From: Flavobacteriales bacterium UBA974
GTDB lineage: Bacteria; Bacteroidota; Bacteroidia; Flavobacteriales_D; Sanyastnellaceae
Assembly: GCA_002292405.1 (NCBI GenBank)
Contig: DBBW01000002.1
Coordinates: 1 to 37,332 of the forward strand
Length of the DNA: 37,332 bases
Direction: 5' to 3'
In this document: in pieces, positions 8,540 to 17,080 of the stretch
Layout: every line of letters starts with the position of its first letter
Numbering within the stretch: position 1 is the stretch's first letter
The notes under the pieces: generated by a model
Database searches by the model: none
Seen by the model: the letters and a program-made list of their open reading frames with translations, nothing else
What the model was told of the DNA's origin: nothing
Program-made: the position numbers and the translations under genes

Positions 8540-10590
8540 TTAGGAAGTATTATAACTCCAAGAGAAGAGTTTAGGTCTTTTACCATTCTATCAAGGGAGA
8601 TTTTCTCTCTTAGAAGTCTTGTTGTTTCATCATCTGAGACATCTTTTAGTGCAAGAGCTTGAATTATTTTATCTATGTTACGTTGCACATCAAACAACAG
8701 TAATCTAGTTGTCGCGGAAGATAATGATTCTTCGAGAACGTCTTCTTCTACTACAGAAAAGATGTGGTGTTTGTTCTCCCAATTTTCGCTGAGGCTGTAC
8801 TTATGAATGATGCTGTTGGCAGCTTTACTTTGGACTTTAGGGGATGCATCAGTAAAAAACGATGCGGAAGTAGGGAGGGCTCCATCATCTAAACTTTCAA
8901 TATATATAGACAAAATAAATTGTGTGGAATCTTCCTCCATAGATAACTGAAGTGTTTCCATTCTGTGAACTAAAAGCTCTGCAAAAGAAACTTTAGTGTA
9001 AACTGGTTCTTTCACTGATTCTTCTTGGCCTTCTGTGTCCTTTTCTTCTTGCGCCTCAATTTCTACCTCTACCATAGCTTCACCATGTTCAAGAAGCAAT
9101 CGTATAAGATTATCCTCTAAAATATCTCTCTTAGCTCGAACTCTAGCGGGAATCCCCGGTGCCAAATCATCTTCTACCTGTGTTGCAAAAGTATCACCTG
9201 GGAATGGTGTCCTGGGGGAAGATGTTTGGCGGGGTATTGAGGATTTTTGAAACTGTTTTGAGCGTTTCGAATCTTGGACTAGTCGCTTTTGAAGCTCTTT
9301 TGCTACCTCTCCTTGGAGTAAATCCTCCGGTAGTTTTAATCGAGCGGCTATAGTTTGAATATAGATTGACCTTTGTATTGCATCTTGAACGCAGGCAAGG
9401 GTCGTCACAATACTGTGAACCAGTTCAGATCTTTTTAATGGGTCATCACCCGCTTCCTCGCTAAGTAAATCTGACTTAAAAGCAAGAAAATCTTGGGCGT
9501 CTTCACGCACATATTTCTGCAGCTCTGTTGAGCTAACCTTCTTAGAATAACTATCGGGATCGTCACCATCAGGAAAGGTCACAACTTTTACGTTCATGCC
9601 CTCAGACAGTAGAATGTCAATTCCGCGAAGAGCCGCGGACATACCCGCTCTATCTCCATCAAAAAGAACTGTAACATTTTTTGTGAAACGACGAATGAGG
9701 TGAATTTGGCCTCCTGTGAGAGCTGTACCGCTTGAAGAAACCACATTTTCAACACCACATTGACTCATGGCCATCACGTCGGTATATCCCTCAACTAACA
9801 AGCACATATCCTCCTTGCTAATATGAGGCTTGGCGGCGTGGATCCCATACAAAGCACGCGACTTGTCGTAAAGCTCACTTTGAGGACTGTTAAAGTATTT
9901 TGCTATTTTTTTCTCTGTCTTTAGCGTCCTTCCACCAAAGCCTATTACCCTTCCGGTGACATCTTTAATGGGAAACATAACCCTTCCGTGGAAGAAGTCA
10001 AATAACTTCCCGTCGCTGCTTTTCTCCTTTCCTAAACCTGTGGCTATTAGGCGTTCTTTTGTGTATCCAGCCTCAAGCGCAGCTGTAGTCATGACCTCCC
10101 AACCATCAGGGCAGAATCCTATATCGTATTTATCTAGAATTTCATCTCTAAACCCACGATTTTTGAGGTAGCTAAGTCCTATCGCCTTTCCTTCATCTGT
10201 ATTGTGCAGTTGATCTTTAAGCCATTTTTGTGCCCAAACAACAAGCGCTCCCAAGCTGTCTTTTTCACTTGCAGCAGCTATCTCTTCAGGACTTTGCTCT
10301 CTCTCCTCAATTTCTATATTATAGCGTTTTGCCATAATTCGAAGAGCTTCAGGGTAACTCACCTTTTCTTGCTCCATTAAAAATGTAGCGAGTGAGCCTC
10401 CCTTGCCCGAACTAAAACATTTAAAAATTCCCTTGCTTGGAACGACATAAAAAGACGGGGTTTTTTCGTTCGTAAATGGACTGAGGCCTCTATAGCTGCT
10501 GCCTTGTTTTTTTAACTCTACGTAATCACGAATGACGTCTTCTATAACGGCGGTTTGGTGTATTAATTCAACTGTCTCTTTTGGTATCAC
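8536..10590 (-). CDS. dnaG: DNA primase DnaG with degenerate zinc ribbon
   Basis: A 684-residue primase starting at GTG 10590. The N-terminal zinc-ribbon region keeps its fold-related motifs (NEKTPSF) but three of four metal ligands are replaced: Ser37, Thr40 and Ser61 stand where C, H and C are expected, and only Cys58 remains. The catalytic core with RNAP-like basic motifs is at about 120-250. The Toprim domain has LLVEGYTDVMAM (metal-binding Glu) and VLFDGDRAG (DxD). A Glu-rich linker and the helicase-binding C-terminal region follow. Flavobacterial DnaG proteins share this ligand loss, so it is not damage. A -7-like box TATCTTCG ends 5 bases before the GTG. Confidence 0.93.
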   Translation of the reverse strand: MIPKETVELIHQTAVIEDVIRDYVELKKQGSSYRGLSPFTNEKTPSFYVVPSKGIFKCFSSGKGGSLATFLMEQEKVSYPEALRIMAKRYNIEIEEREQSPEEIAAASEKDSLGALVVWAQKWLKDQLHNTDEGKAIGLSYLKNRGFRDEILDKYDIGFCPDGWEVMTTAALEAGYTKERLIATGLGKEKSSDGKLFDFFHGRVMFPIKDVTGRVIGFGGRTLKTEKKIAKYFNSPQSELYDKSRALYGIHAAKPHISKEDMCLLVEGYTDVMAMSQCGVENVVSSSGTALTGGQIHLIRRFTKNVTVLFDGDRAGMSAALRGIDILLSEGMNVKVVTFPDGDDPDSYSKKVSSTELQKYVREDAQDFLAFKSDLLSEEAGDDPLKRSELVHSIVTTLACVQDAIQRSIYIQTIAARLKLPEDLLQGEVAKELQKRLVQDSKRSKQFQKSSIPRQTSSPRTPFPGDTFATQVEDDLAPGIPARVRAKRDILEDNLIRLLLEHGEAMVEVEIEAQEEKDTEGQEESVKEPVYTKVSFAELLVHRMETLQLSMEEDSTQFILSIYIESLDDGALPTSASFFTDASPKVQSKAANSIIHKYSLSENWENKHHIFSVVEEDVLEESLSSATTRLLLFDVQRNIDKIIQALALKDVSDDETTRLLREKISLDRMVKDLNSSLGVIILPK

Positions 10591-10595
10591 AAAAG

Positions 10596-10603
10596 CGAAG
10601 ATA
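10596..10603 (-). promoter_or_regulatory. Probable -7 box of dnaG, nearly leaderless
   Basis: TATCTTCG on the minus strand differs from TAnnTTTG at one position. Only five bases (CTTTT) separate it from the GTG start, so transcription would begin at or next to the start codon. No -33 TTG is visible. Confidence 0.45.
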
Positions 10604-10679
10604 AGAAGCGTATTTGTTAATCCTTTCTAAAATTTAGGGTACTTTTAATTGATCAATGAATTATTCCTGATTGAAAGCG

Positions 10680-10686
10680 TAATTTG
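10680..10686 (+). promoter_or_regulatory. Possible -7 element of the sensor kinase operon
   Basis: TAATTTG is one base shorter than the consensus TAnnTTTG and is followed after five bases (CGGCA) by the ATG at 10692. The spacing resembles that of dnaG, feoA and yicC. This is the weakest of the boxes listed. Confidence 0.3.
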
Positions 10687-10691
10687 CGGCA

Positions 10692-11987
10692 ATGAGAGGG
10701 GTTAATATATCATGGCTAATTGGTACAATTGCAGTTGCTGTGTTGTTTATCAGCCTTATACAGGTTAAGTGGCTAATCACATCACTGGACTTACAAAAGA
10801 AGATTTTTGACCAAAGTGTTGAGCAGTTATTAAATACAGTTTCTCATTGGATCTTAGTTGAAGCCGATTTCGCATCTCTCGAAATTAATCATGAAAGTGA
10901 GGATAAAGAAGATCAGCTTATCGTTGATGGTCTGCAGCATCAATCCAGAGCCATCTTACAAAGAATGGCAATACTTCCAATGGATTCGCTTTTCTCGCTT
11001 TCTTTAAATGAGCATGGAATCGAAACAAGTATCGTTTTCGGGGCGTTTGACAGATATGGTCAACCTGCCTATCTGGACGAGCGAAGCGAAGTTTATCGCG
11101 ATGAGCTTGTTGACAAAGGATACTCAGTAGGTCTTGGTCCGCTTCAATTACGCGTGTACTTCCCTGATTTAGGGCGTCATCTCATAAAATCTATAGTAGG
11201 AGCTTTTGTGCTGTCTGGGGTGATGCTCTTGTTCATTGCAATAGGCTTGGCTTACGTGATGCGTTCCGTCATAAAATCTAAGAAATTAGTTAGAATACGG
11301 CGAGAGTTAATGAATAACCTCACACACGAATTAAAAACCCCTGTCTCAACAATAGGACTTGCTAGTGAAGCGTTAGGTGATTCCGATTTAAAACTTAATG
11401 AAGAGCAAAAGAACTATTATATTTCAATGATACGAGGCGAAAACAAAAGGCTTGGAGTTCTTGTAGAAAAGGTGCTTCAGGCCAGTCTCTCAGATTCAAA
11501 GTCTCTCAAGCTTTATCCTGTTGAGCTAAACATTCACGATGTCATAAAGGATGTTGTGCGAAATGTCGCTATGCAAGTGCGAAAGCAAGGTGGGAAAATA
11601 GAGCTCTCTCTTAAAGCTACGAATCCTATAATTCGTGCTGATAAAATTCATATAACCAACGTTATTTTCAATCTCTTAGACAACGCCATTAAGTACTCTC
11701 CAGATGGAGCTCAGATTGAAATTATGTCTAACCAAACCGAAGATGGCGTCGAGTTGCTAGTGAAAGATAACGGGGTGGGAATTCCTAAGGAATACATTGG
11801 CAAGGTATTTGAAAGATTGTTTAGAGTCCCTACTGGAAACGTACACGATGTAAAAGGGTTTGGTCTAGGTCTAAGTTACGTGAAAACTGTAATTGAAAGA
11901 CATGGCGGAGTTATTTATGTCGAAAGCGAGGTTGATAAGGGAAGTACATTCGTTGTAAAATTAAAATTTGATTCTAACTTAAAATGA
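10692..11987 (+). CDS. Sensor histidine kinase (RprX-like)
   Basis: A 431-residue kinase. There are two transmembrane segments, about 5-27 and about 161-187, around a periplasmic sensor region of about 130 residues with no recognised domain. There is no clear HAMP. The HisKA H-box is LTHELKTP with His212. The ATPase domain shows the N box NLLDNAIKYS, the G1 box DNGVGIPKE and the G2 box GFGLGLSYV. The stop overlaps the response regulator start by ATGA, so the two form a coupled pair. The layout matches RprX/RprY-type systems of Bacteroidota; the signal is unknown. Confidence 0.9.
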   Translation: MRGVNISWLIGTIAVAVLFISLIQVKWLITSLDLQKKIFDQSVEQLLNTVSHWILVEADFASLEINHESEDKEDQLIVDGLQHQSRAILQRMAILPMDSLFSLSLNEHGIETSIVFGAFDRYGQPAYLDERSEVYRDELVDKGYSVGLGPLQLRVYFPDLGRHLIKSIVGAFVLSGVMLLFIAIGLAYVMRSVIKSKKLVRIRRELMNNLTHELKTPVSTIGLASEALGDSDLKLNEEQKNYYISMIRGENKRLGVLVEKVLQASLSDSKSLKLYPVELNIHDVIKDVVRNVAMQVRKQGGKIELSLKATNPIIRADKIHITNVIFNLLDNAIKYSPDGAQIEIMSNQTEDGVELLVKDNGVGIPKEYIGKVFERLFRVPTGNVHDVKGFGLGLSYVKTVIERHGGVIYVESEVDKGSTFVVKLKFDSNLK

Positions 11988-12688
11988 GCACATCACCTAT
12001 ACGAGTCCTAATTTGTGAGGACGATCCTAATCTAGGTAAATTACTTTCCGATTACCTCAAAGCGAAAGGATACGAAACTACATGGGCGCAAGATGGCGTT
12101 GAGGGAGTCAAACAATTTCACAGAGGAACATTCGATTTCATCATCCTAGATGTCATGATGCCCAGAAAAGATGGCTTCGAGGTGGCCACTGAAATCCGGC
12201 ACGAAAGCAAGCATATACCTATCTTATTTCTCTCAGCAAGAGGACAGAAAGAAGACACTCTTGAAGGTTTTAAAGTTGGGGCTGACGACTACATGACTAA
12301 GCCGTTTTCAATGGAAGAGCTTCTTGTAAGGGTTCAGGCTATTTTAAGAAGGACAGCGGCTCTGCCTCAGGCGGGAGAAGAGGTAACAAAATACAAGGTT
12401 GGAAAGTTTGATTTCGACTACAATATCCAGCAATTAAATCTTGATGGTGAGACATCTCGACTGACTACGAAAGAGAATGAACTTCTGTTTTTACTCGTTA
12501 GAAAACGCAATGACTTGCTAGAGAGAAACCATGCGCTTGCTGCAATTTGGGGTGATGCCAATTACTTTAATGGAAGAAGCATGGATGTTTACATTGCAAA
12601 GCTTCGCAAACACTTAAAAGAAGATGAGAGGATTGAAATACTAAACATTCATGGCAAAGGCTTTAAACTCATAGCTCCTGAGGGATAA
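11984..12688 (+). CDS. OmpR/PhoB-family response regulator (RprY-like)
   Basis: A 234-residue two-domain regulator. The receiver domain (about 5-120) has the acidic pair Asp13/Asp14, phosphorylation site Asp56 (FIILDVMMP), Ser84 and Lys106 (DYMTKPF). The C-terminal winged-helix domain (about 137-232) has LTTKENELLFLLVRKRNDLL and the end motif IHGKGFKLIAP. It is the cognate partner of the upstream kinase through a four-base overlap, and it binds DNA as a phosphorylated dimer (family knowledge). Targets are unknown. Confidence 0.92.
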   Translation: MSTSPIRVLICEDDPNLGKLLSDYLKAKGYETTWAQDGVEGVKQFHRGTFDFIILDVMMPRKDGFEVATEIRHESKHIPILFLSARGQKEDTLEGFKVGADDYMTKPFSMEELLVRVQAILRRTAALPQAGEEVTKYKVGKFDFDYNIQQLNLDGETSRLTTKENELLFLLVRKRNDLLERNHALAAIWGDANYFNGRSMDVYIAKLRKHLKEDERIEILNIHGKGFKLIAPEG

Positions 12689-12706
12689 TTAGAACCTACT
12701 TATCCT

Positions 12707-12714
12707 TATATTTG
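12707..12714 (+). promoter_or_regulatory. -7 promoter box of the prs-rplY-pth operon
   Basis: TATATTTG matches TAnnTTTG exactly. Transcription would start near 12718, about 27 bases before the ATG at 12745. This also argues against the TTG at 12712 as a prs start, because that codon lies inside the box. Confidence 0.6.
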
Positions 12715-12744
12715 CGCCCCCTAAACAGGTCTCTCGTGTCAGAT

Positions 12745-13677
12745 ATGATTAAAATACTTGCAGGTACTGAATCTTTGGAGTTCGGAAAACGTCTAGCCAA
12801 AGCTTACGGTTCTGAACTTATTGATTCAAAGACAACAAGGTTTTCTGATGGTGAATTCTCCGTAAGTATTGAGGAAACTGTACGCGGAAAAGTGGTTGTT
12901 ATTGTTCAATCGACATCTCCACCTTCTGACAATCTTTTCGAACTTCTTCTGTTAATAGACGCAGCTAAAAGAGCTAGCGCCAAGCGTATTATAGCTGTAA
13001 TGCCGTATTACGGTATGGCGCGTCAAGATAGAAAAGATAAGCCAAGGGTTGCTATTGGAGCCAAGCTCGTAGCGAACATGCTTATGGCAGCCGGTGTTGA
13101 TCGCGTTATCACAATGGATCTCCACGCTGATCAAATCCAAGGTTTCTTCGAAGTTCCAGTGGACCACCTATACGGATCAACCATTTTCCTTAAACACATA
13201 AAGGATCACTTAGACATCTCGAACATTTGCATCGCAACACCCGACACAGGGGGTACAAAGCGTGCAAACTCATACGCACAGAGATTGGGGGTTGATATGG
13301 CTATTTGTTACAAGCAAAGAAAAGTGGCAAACGAGGTGGCGGAAATGACTGTAATCGGAGATGTGATAGGAAAAGACGTGATTATCGTTGACGATATGTG
13401 TGACACTGCCGGTACTCTTACTAAGGCTGCGGGACTTATGATGGAGCACGGTGCGCTATCTGTCCGCGCAATTTGTACTCACGCTGTTCTTAGCGGCCCA
13501 GCTTATGAACGGATTCAAGATAGCGTCCTAACAGAGTTAATCGTTACCGACACCATTCCTCTTAAGAAAGGTGCTCAAACAGAAAAAATTAAGATCCTGC
13601 AAGTGCACGATCTGTTTGCTCAGGTACTCACATGCCTCATGAGCAACCAAAGTATTAGTACACATTTTATTATTTAA
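12745..13677 (+). CDS. prs: Ribose-phosphate pyrophosphokinase
   Basis: A 310-residue PRPP synthetase that makes phosphoribosyl pyrophosphate from ribose 5-phosphate and ATP. Visible motifs are SDGEFSV near the N terminus, the signature MDLHADQIQGFF, and the PRPP-binding loop IIVDDMCDTAGT. I chose the ATG at 12745 (MIKILAGTES) because homologues begin there and because the upstream in-frame TTG at 12712 overlaps the -7 promoter box. The frame continues upstream but is not conserved-looking. rplY follows after 10 bases and pth after that, the usual prs-ctc-pth order. Confidence 0.95.
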   Translation: MIKILAGTESLEFGKRLAKAYGSELIDSKTTRFSDGEFSVSIEETVRGKVVVIVQSTSPPSDNLFELLLLIDAAKRASAKRIIAVMPYYGMARQDRKDKPRVAIGAKLVANMLMAAGVDRVITMDLHADQIQGFFEVPVDHLYGSTIFLKHIKDHLDISNICIATPDTGGTKRANSYAQRLGVDMAICYKQRKVANEVAEMTVIGDVIGKDVIIVDDMCDTAGTLTKAAGLMMEHGALSVRAICTHAVLSGPAYERIQDSVLTELIVTDTIPLKKGAQTEKIKILQVHDLFAQVLTCLMSNQSISTHFII

Positions 13678-13687
13678 ATAAACAATT

Positions 13688-14365
13688 ATGAAAATTGCAT
13701 CATTGAGCGGTTCTTCTAGAGAGAACGTAGGAAAGAAAGGTGCTTCTGCATTGCGCGCTGCGAATCAAGTCCCAGGTGTTTTATACGGAGGCAAAACCCA
13801 AACACATTTTGCGGTGGATGAAGTTAAACTGAGCAAACTCGTTATTAACCCTGACGTATTTGCTATAGAACTTGATATTGACGGCACCTCTATAAAGTGC
13901 ATCATTCAAGAAGTACAATTTCACCCTGTAACGGATCGCATCGTTCACATCGACCTTCTCGAGATACTAGATGGAAAAGAGATTAAGGTCAAACTTCCTC
14001 TTATTTCTGAAGGAACAGCTAAAGGTGTTATAAACGGTGGGCGTATGGTAACTCTTTTTCGACGTGTTCCTGTTCAAGGTCTTTTCGAAAACCTTCCCGA
14101 TGCACTAATCGCTGACGTAAGCCCTCTTAAGATAGGAGACAACCTTCGCGTAAGTGATTTGAGTGTAGAAGGGTGCCGTATCCTTTTAAACGAGTCTGTT
14201 CTTCTCTTTGCTTGTAAGGTTACACGTGCTGCTCTGTCAGAAGAAGAACTAGGAGGAGAAGAAGGAGGAGAAGAAGGAGAAGGAGAAGGAGAAGAAGGAG
14301 GAGGAGGAGAAGGAAAAGATGGTTCTTCTAAGGAAGGAGAGAAATCTGATGACGGAAAAGCATAA
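13688..14365 (+). CDS. rplY: 50S ribosomal protein L25/general stress protein Ctc
   Basis: A 225-residue CTC-type L25 that binds 5S rRNA. The N-terminal L25 domain (about 5-92) includes QVPGVLYGG and FHPVTDRIVHIDLLEI, and the beta-type TL5/CTC C-terminal domain follows (about 98-180). After about residue 183 comes an unusual 40-residue tail made almost only of Glu, Gly, Lys, Ser and Asp, encoded by a long pure-purine tract. Bacteroidota L25 proteins often have acidic tails, but the glycine-glutamate bias here is strong. It lies 10 bases after prs and 5 bases before pth. Confidence 0.93.
   Translation: MKIASLSGSSRENVGKKGASALRAANQVPGVLYGGKTQTHFAVDEVKLSKLVINPDVFAIELDIDGTSIKCIIQEVQFHPVTDRIVHIDLLEILDGKEIKVKLPLISEGTAKGVINGGRMVTLFRRVPVQGLFENLPDALIADVSPLKIGDNLRVSDLSVEGCRILLNESVLLFACKVTRAALSEEELGGEEGGEEGEGEGEEGGGGEGKDGSSKEGEKSDDGKA
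14251..14319 (+). repeat. 69-base homopurine tract inside rplY
   Basis: Every base from 14251 to 14319 is A or G, built from degenerate GGAGAA/GAAGGA triplets (Gly and Glu codons). It codes for the acidic L25 tail. Homopurine runs of this length can form triplex DNA and are prone to slippage in multiples of three. Confidence 0.9.
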
Positions 14366-14370
14366 TTAAG

Positions 14371-14937
14371 ATGAAATATCTCATTATCGGTCTAGGTAAT
14401 CCCGGAGCGGAATATGAGGATACTCGACATAATATCGGGTTTAGGGTGGTGGACACTATCGCTGATGCGCACGGAGGACTTTTTTCCTCCGAACGTCTCG
14501 GCGCGGTGTCCACTGTTCATTTTAAGGGCAGAACACTTATTCTGCTCAAGCCATCAACCTTTATGAATTTAAGCGGTAAGGCGGTAAGATATTGGATGGA
14601 TTCAGAGAAAATACCTGTTGAAAGAATTCTTATAATCGCAGATGATTTAAACCTTCCTTTTGAAAAAATCAGATTGAGAGGTAAGGGAAGCGACGGTGGT
14701 CACAATGGACTAAAGGATATTCAAACAGTTTTAGGATCTACTGTTTATCCAAGATTAAGAGTAGGAATAGGTGACCAGTTCACAATTGGTAACCAAATAA
14801 ATTATGTTCTTGGAGAATGGACTAAAGAGGAAGGGCTCCTTTTACAAGAAATTAGCGTTCGTTCTCAAAAAGCTGTTGAGAGCTTCTGCGCTATTGGACT
14901 TGAAAGGTCTATGAATACTTTCAATACGGATAAATAA
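14371..14937 (+). CDS. pth: Peptidyl-tRNA hydrolase
   Basis: A 188-residue Pth1 enzyme that releases tRNA from prematurely dropped peptidyl-tRNA. Motifs present are GLGNPGAEYEDTRHNIGF (catalytic His near residue 20), KPSTFMNLSGKAV, ADDLNLP (catalytic Asp region) and GSDGGHNGLKDI, followed by PRLRVGIG. Length is normal. It is the last gene of the prs-rplY-pth run; its stop lies five bases from the convergent nadD stop. Confidence 0.95.
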   Translation: MKYLIIGLGNPGAEYEDTRHNIGFRVVDTIADAHGGLFSSERLGAVSTVHFKGRTLILLKPSTFMNLSGKAVRYWMDSEKIPVERILIIADDLNLPFEKIRLRGKGSDGGHNGLKDIQTVLGSTVYPRLRVGIGDQFTIGNQINYVLGEWTKEEGLLLQEISVRSQKAVESFCAIGLERSMNTFNTDK

Positions 14938-14942
14938 AATCG

Positions 14943-15584
14943 CTATTCTATTTCGTAAAGGTGATTGTTTACAATATATGAAATAACCGTATCTGGCAGT
15001 AAATATTGTACGTCCTGCTTTTCTAAAATCGCTTCTCTTATATAGGTTGAGGAAATCGCAATCATAGGAGCTTCCGTGAATATAACAGCTTTAGTGGAGT
15101 CAAGCCGCAAAGAATTATCCTTGTTGGGGGTCTTTTCTAGCAGAAAACCGCTCATTTTAGTCAACCTTCTCGGATAAATAAGTAATCTGTGGTTTTCGTG
15201 AATTGACTTATAATCCTTCCATCTATGAAGATTTTCATAGTTATCCTCACCTAAAATTACAGAAAAATTTACTTCTGTGAACTTATCCCTTAGATGCTGC
15301 AAAGTATCCGCAGTGTAGCTCGGTCGTTCTAGTTTGAACTCTATGTCAGAAGAAAAAATAAATGGATTATCTGCAATAGCAAGTTTTACCATCTGAAGCC
15401 TATGTTCCTCTGGAATCATCTCGTCTGACAGTTTGAAAGGACTCGTGGGAGTGACAACGATCCAAACTTGGTCTAGCTCACCCCTATTTACCATGTGATT
15501 AGCAATAACAAGATGGCCTAAGTGAATGGGATTGAAGGAACCGAAGTAGAGACCCACCTTACCTTTATTTGTTCTTCCCGTCAT
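14943..15584 (-). CDS. nadD: Nicotinate-nucleotide adenylyltransferase
   Basis: A 213-residue nucleotidyltransferase that makes nicotinate adenine dinucleotide from nicotinate mononucleotide and ATP in NAD synthesis. The substrate-binding motif GSFNPIHLGH is near the N terminus and the ISSTYIREAI motif (SxTxxR) near the C terminus. Its ATG overlaps the gmk stop by four bases (15581-15584), and it is the third gene of yicC-gmk-nadD, a common Bacteroidota operon. Confidence 0.94.
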   Translation of the reverse strand: MTGRTNKGKVGLYFGSFNPIHLGHLVIANHMVNRGELDQVWIVVTPTSPFKLSDEMIPEEHRLQMVKLAIADNPFIFSSDIEFKLERPSYTADTLQHLRDKFTEVNFSVILGEDNYENLHRWKDYKSIHENHRLLIYPRRLTKMSGFLLEKTPNKDNSLRLDSTKAVIFTEAPMIAISSTYIREAILEKQDVQYLLPDTVISYIVNNHLYEIE

Positions 15585-16174
15585 GGCTTTAAAAATTCAA
15601 CTACTATATTTATAATTGTTAAAATTGCCTCCTGTAAATCATCATTTACAAGTTTTACATCAAAAGACTCAGCCAACTTCATTTCAGTGTCTGCCTTAGC
15701 TAACCTACGCACGATGTTTTTCTCTGATTCTGTACCTCTACCTCTTAGTCTTTGTTCGAGTATCTCCATAGATGGAGGTATTACAAAAACGGAAATTGCT
15801 GAAGTGCCAAATACTTTTTTCAAGGCAAGCCCACCCATAACATCCACATCAAAAACTGGATTAATCCCCTTAGACCACATTCTTTCTACTTCAGACTTGA
15901 GGGTTCCGTAGCAAACTCCTGGATAAACCTCTTCCCATTCAATAAAATCACCCTTTTTAACTTTAGAATCAAACTCCTTCTGAGTTAAATAATAATAAGC
16001 CTCTCCTTCTTTCTCATCTCCTCGTGGTGGCCTAGTGGTAGCACTGATGCTAAATCCAAGTGACAACGTGGAAGAAGCCATTAACCCCTTGACCATAGTA
16101 GTTTTACCCGCTCCTGATGGCGCGGAGAAAATAATTACTTTGCAATTTCCTTTAGGCGCTAATCCAGTGGGCAT
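15581..16174 (-). CDS. gmk: Guanylate kinase
   Basis: A 197-residue GMP kinase. The P-loop is SAPSGAGKTT, the GMP-binding segment includes SATTRPPRGDEKEGEAYYYL, and FDVDVMGGLALK and the lid region RLRGRGTESE follow. Length is normal. It sits two bases after the yicC stop and overlaps nadD by ATGA, which indicates a tightly coupled operon. Confidence 0.95.
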   Translation of the reverse strand: MPTGLAPKGNCKVIIFSAPSGAGKTTMVKGLMASSTLSLGFSISATTRPPRGDEKEGEAYYYLTQKEFDSKVKKGDFIEWEEVYPGVCYGTLKSEVERMWSKGINPVFDVDVMGGLALKKVFGTSAISVFVIPPSMEILEQRLRGRGTESEKNIVRRLAKADTEMKLAESFDVKLVNDDLQEAILTIINIVVEFLKP

Positions 16175-16176
16175 AT

Positions 16177-17049
16177 TTAAAGTACGTTTAAAACTTGTTC
16201 TTTGATTTTCTCAAGCTCGTCCTTCATTCTCACCACAAGTCTTTGAATATCTGCATCGTTTGCCTTTGAACCTAAGGTATTTATTTCCCTTCCTATTTCT
16301 TGAGCAATAAACCCAAACTTCTTTCCCTGTCCCACTCCATCCTTCAATACCTCCTCAAAATGCTCACAGTGTGCTGCAAGTCTTGATCTCTCTTCAGCAA
16401 CATCCGTTTTCTCAATATAAAACAGTACCTCCTGCTCAAATCTATTCTCATCAATTTTAGATCTGTCAATGACTTCATCAAGATTTGTCTTAATCCGTTT
16501 ACGTATTCGTTTTAATCGAGTGTCTAAAAGTGGATCGAGATTCATTGATTCTTCGTTAATCATAGATATCCCCGCCTTAAAATCCTTTTCTATTGACGCT
16601 CCTTCTACCTCTCTAAAGTTGTCAAATGAATCGAGTGCTTCTCCTACTATTTCCTCTACTTTAGACCAAACATCTTCATCTAACTCTTCCCTAGGGTGTT
16701 GAAGCGCATCGGGCATTTTAATCGCTAACGCGAGAAGATCATCTTTTTTTTGGCCTGATTCTAAAGCAATTTTTTCAAGCTGTGAAATATATGAGTTAAC
16801 AAGATCCGTATTTATTTCATGCTTTGACTCCGAAGGGTCTGTTTCATAGCTAAGGAAAAAATCACATTTACCTCTAATTACTCTCGATCGCAAAAGTTTT
16901 CTGAGTTGCATTTCCTTCTCTCTAAAAACCGCAGGAATTCTAGCATTTAAGTCAAATTGCTTGCTGTTGAGTGAACGAATTTCTACTGAATACTTGCGGT
17001 TTGTTACAACTCCCTCAGCCTTTCCGTAACCTGTCATAGATCGAATCAT
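16177..17049 (-). CDS. yicC: YicC-family endoribonuclease
   Basis: A 290-residue YicC/YloC protein. The N terminus MIRSMTGYGKAEG is the family hallmark and fixes the start at ATG 17049, although the frame is open further upstream. The C terminus has the DUF1732 block with EVLFYIEKTDVAEERSRL, HCEHFEEVL and GKKFGFIAQEIGREINTLGSKA. The family acts as an RNA endonuclease on small RNAs. A perfect -7 box TATCTTTG ends four bases before the ATG, so the mRNA may be leaderless. It is divergent from the prenyl synthase, with 31 bases between the two ATGs. Confidence 0.93.
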   Translation of the reverse strand: MIRSMTGYGKAEGVVTNRKYSVEIRSLNSKQFDLNARIPAVFREKEMQLRKLLRSRVIRGKCDFFLSYETDPSESKHEINTDLVNSYISQLEKIALESGQKKDDLLALAIKMPDALQHPREELDEDVWSKVEEIVGEALDSFDNFREVEGASIEKDFKAGISMINEESMNLDPLLDTRLKRIRKRIKTNLDEVIDRSKIDENRFEQEVLFYIEKTDVAEERSRLAAHCEHFEEVLKDGVGQGKKFGFIAQEIGREINTLGSKANDADIQRLVVRMKDELEKIKEQVLNVL

Positions 17050-17053
17050 AGCA

Positions 17054-17061
17054 CAAAGATA
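17054..17061 (-). promoter_or_regulatory. -7 promoter box of yicC-gmk-nadD
   Basis: TATCTTTG on the minus strand is an exact TAnnTTTG match, followed by TGCT and then the yicC ATG. Transcription should start within about one base of the start codon. It lies back to back with the prenyl synthase box, five bases away. Confidence 0.65.
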
Positions 17062-17066
17062 AGCCG

Positions 17067-17074
17067 TACCTTTG
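17067..17074 (+). promoter_or_regulatory. -7 promoter box of the prenyl synthase gene
   Basis: TACCTTTG is an exact TAnnTTTG match, followed by TCCTCT and then the ATG at 17081. The in-frame TTG at 17072 lies inside this box and is an unlikely start. The mRNA would have a leader of only about three bases. Confidence 0.62.
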
Positions 17075-17080
17075 TCCTCT

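Noticed and set aside
12712..12744. A TTG-initiated N-terminal extension of prs (11 extra residues)
   Set aside because: The TTG lies within an exact -7 promoter box, and prs homologues begin at the MIKIL methionine.
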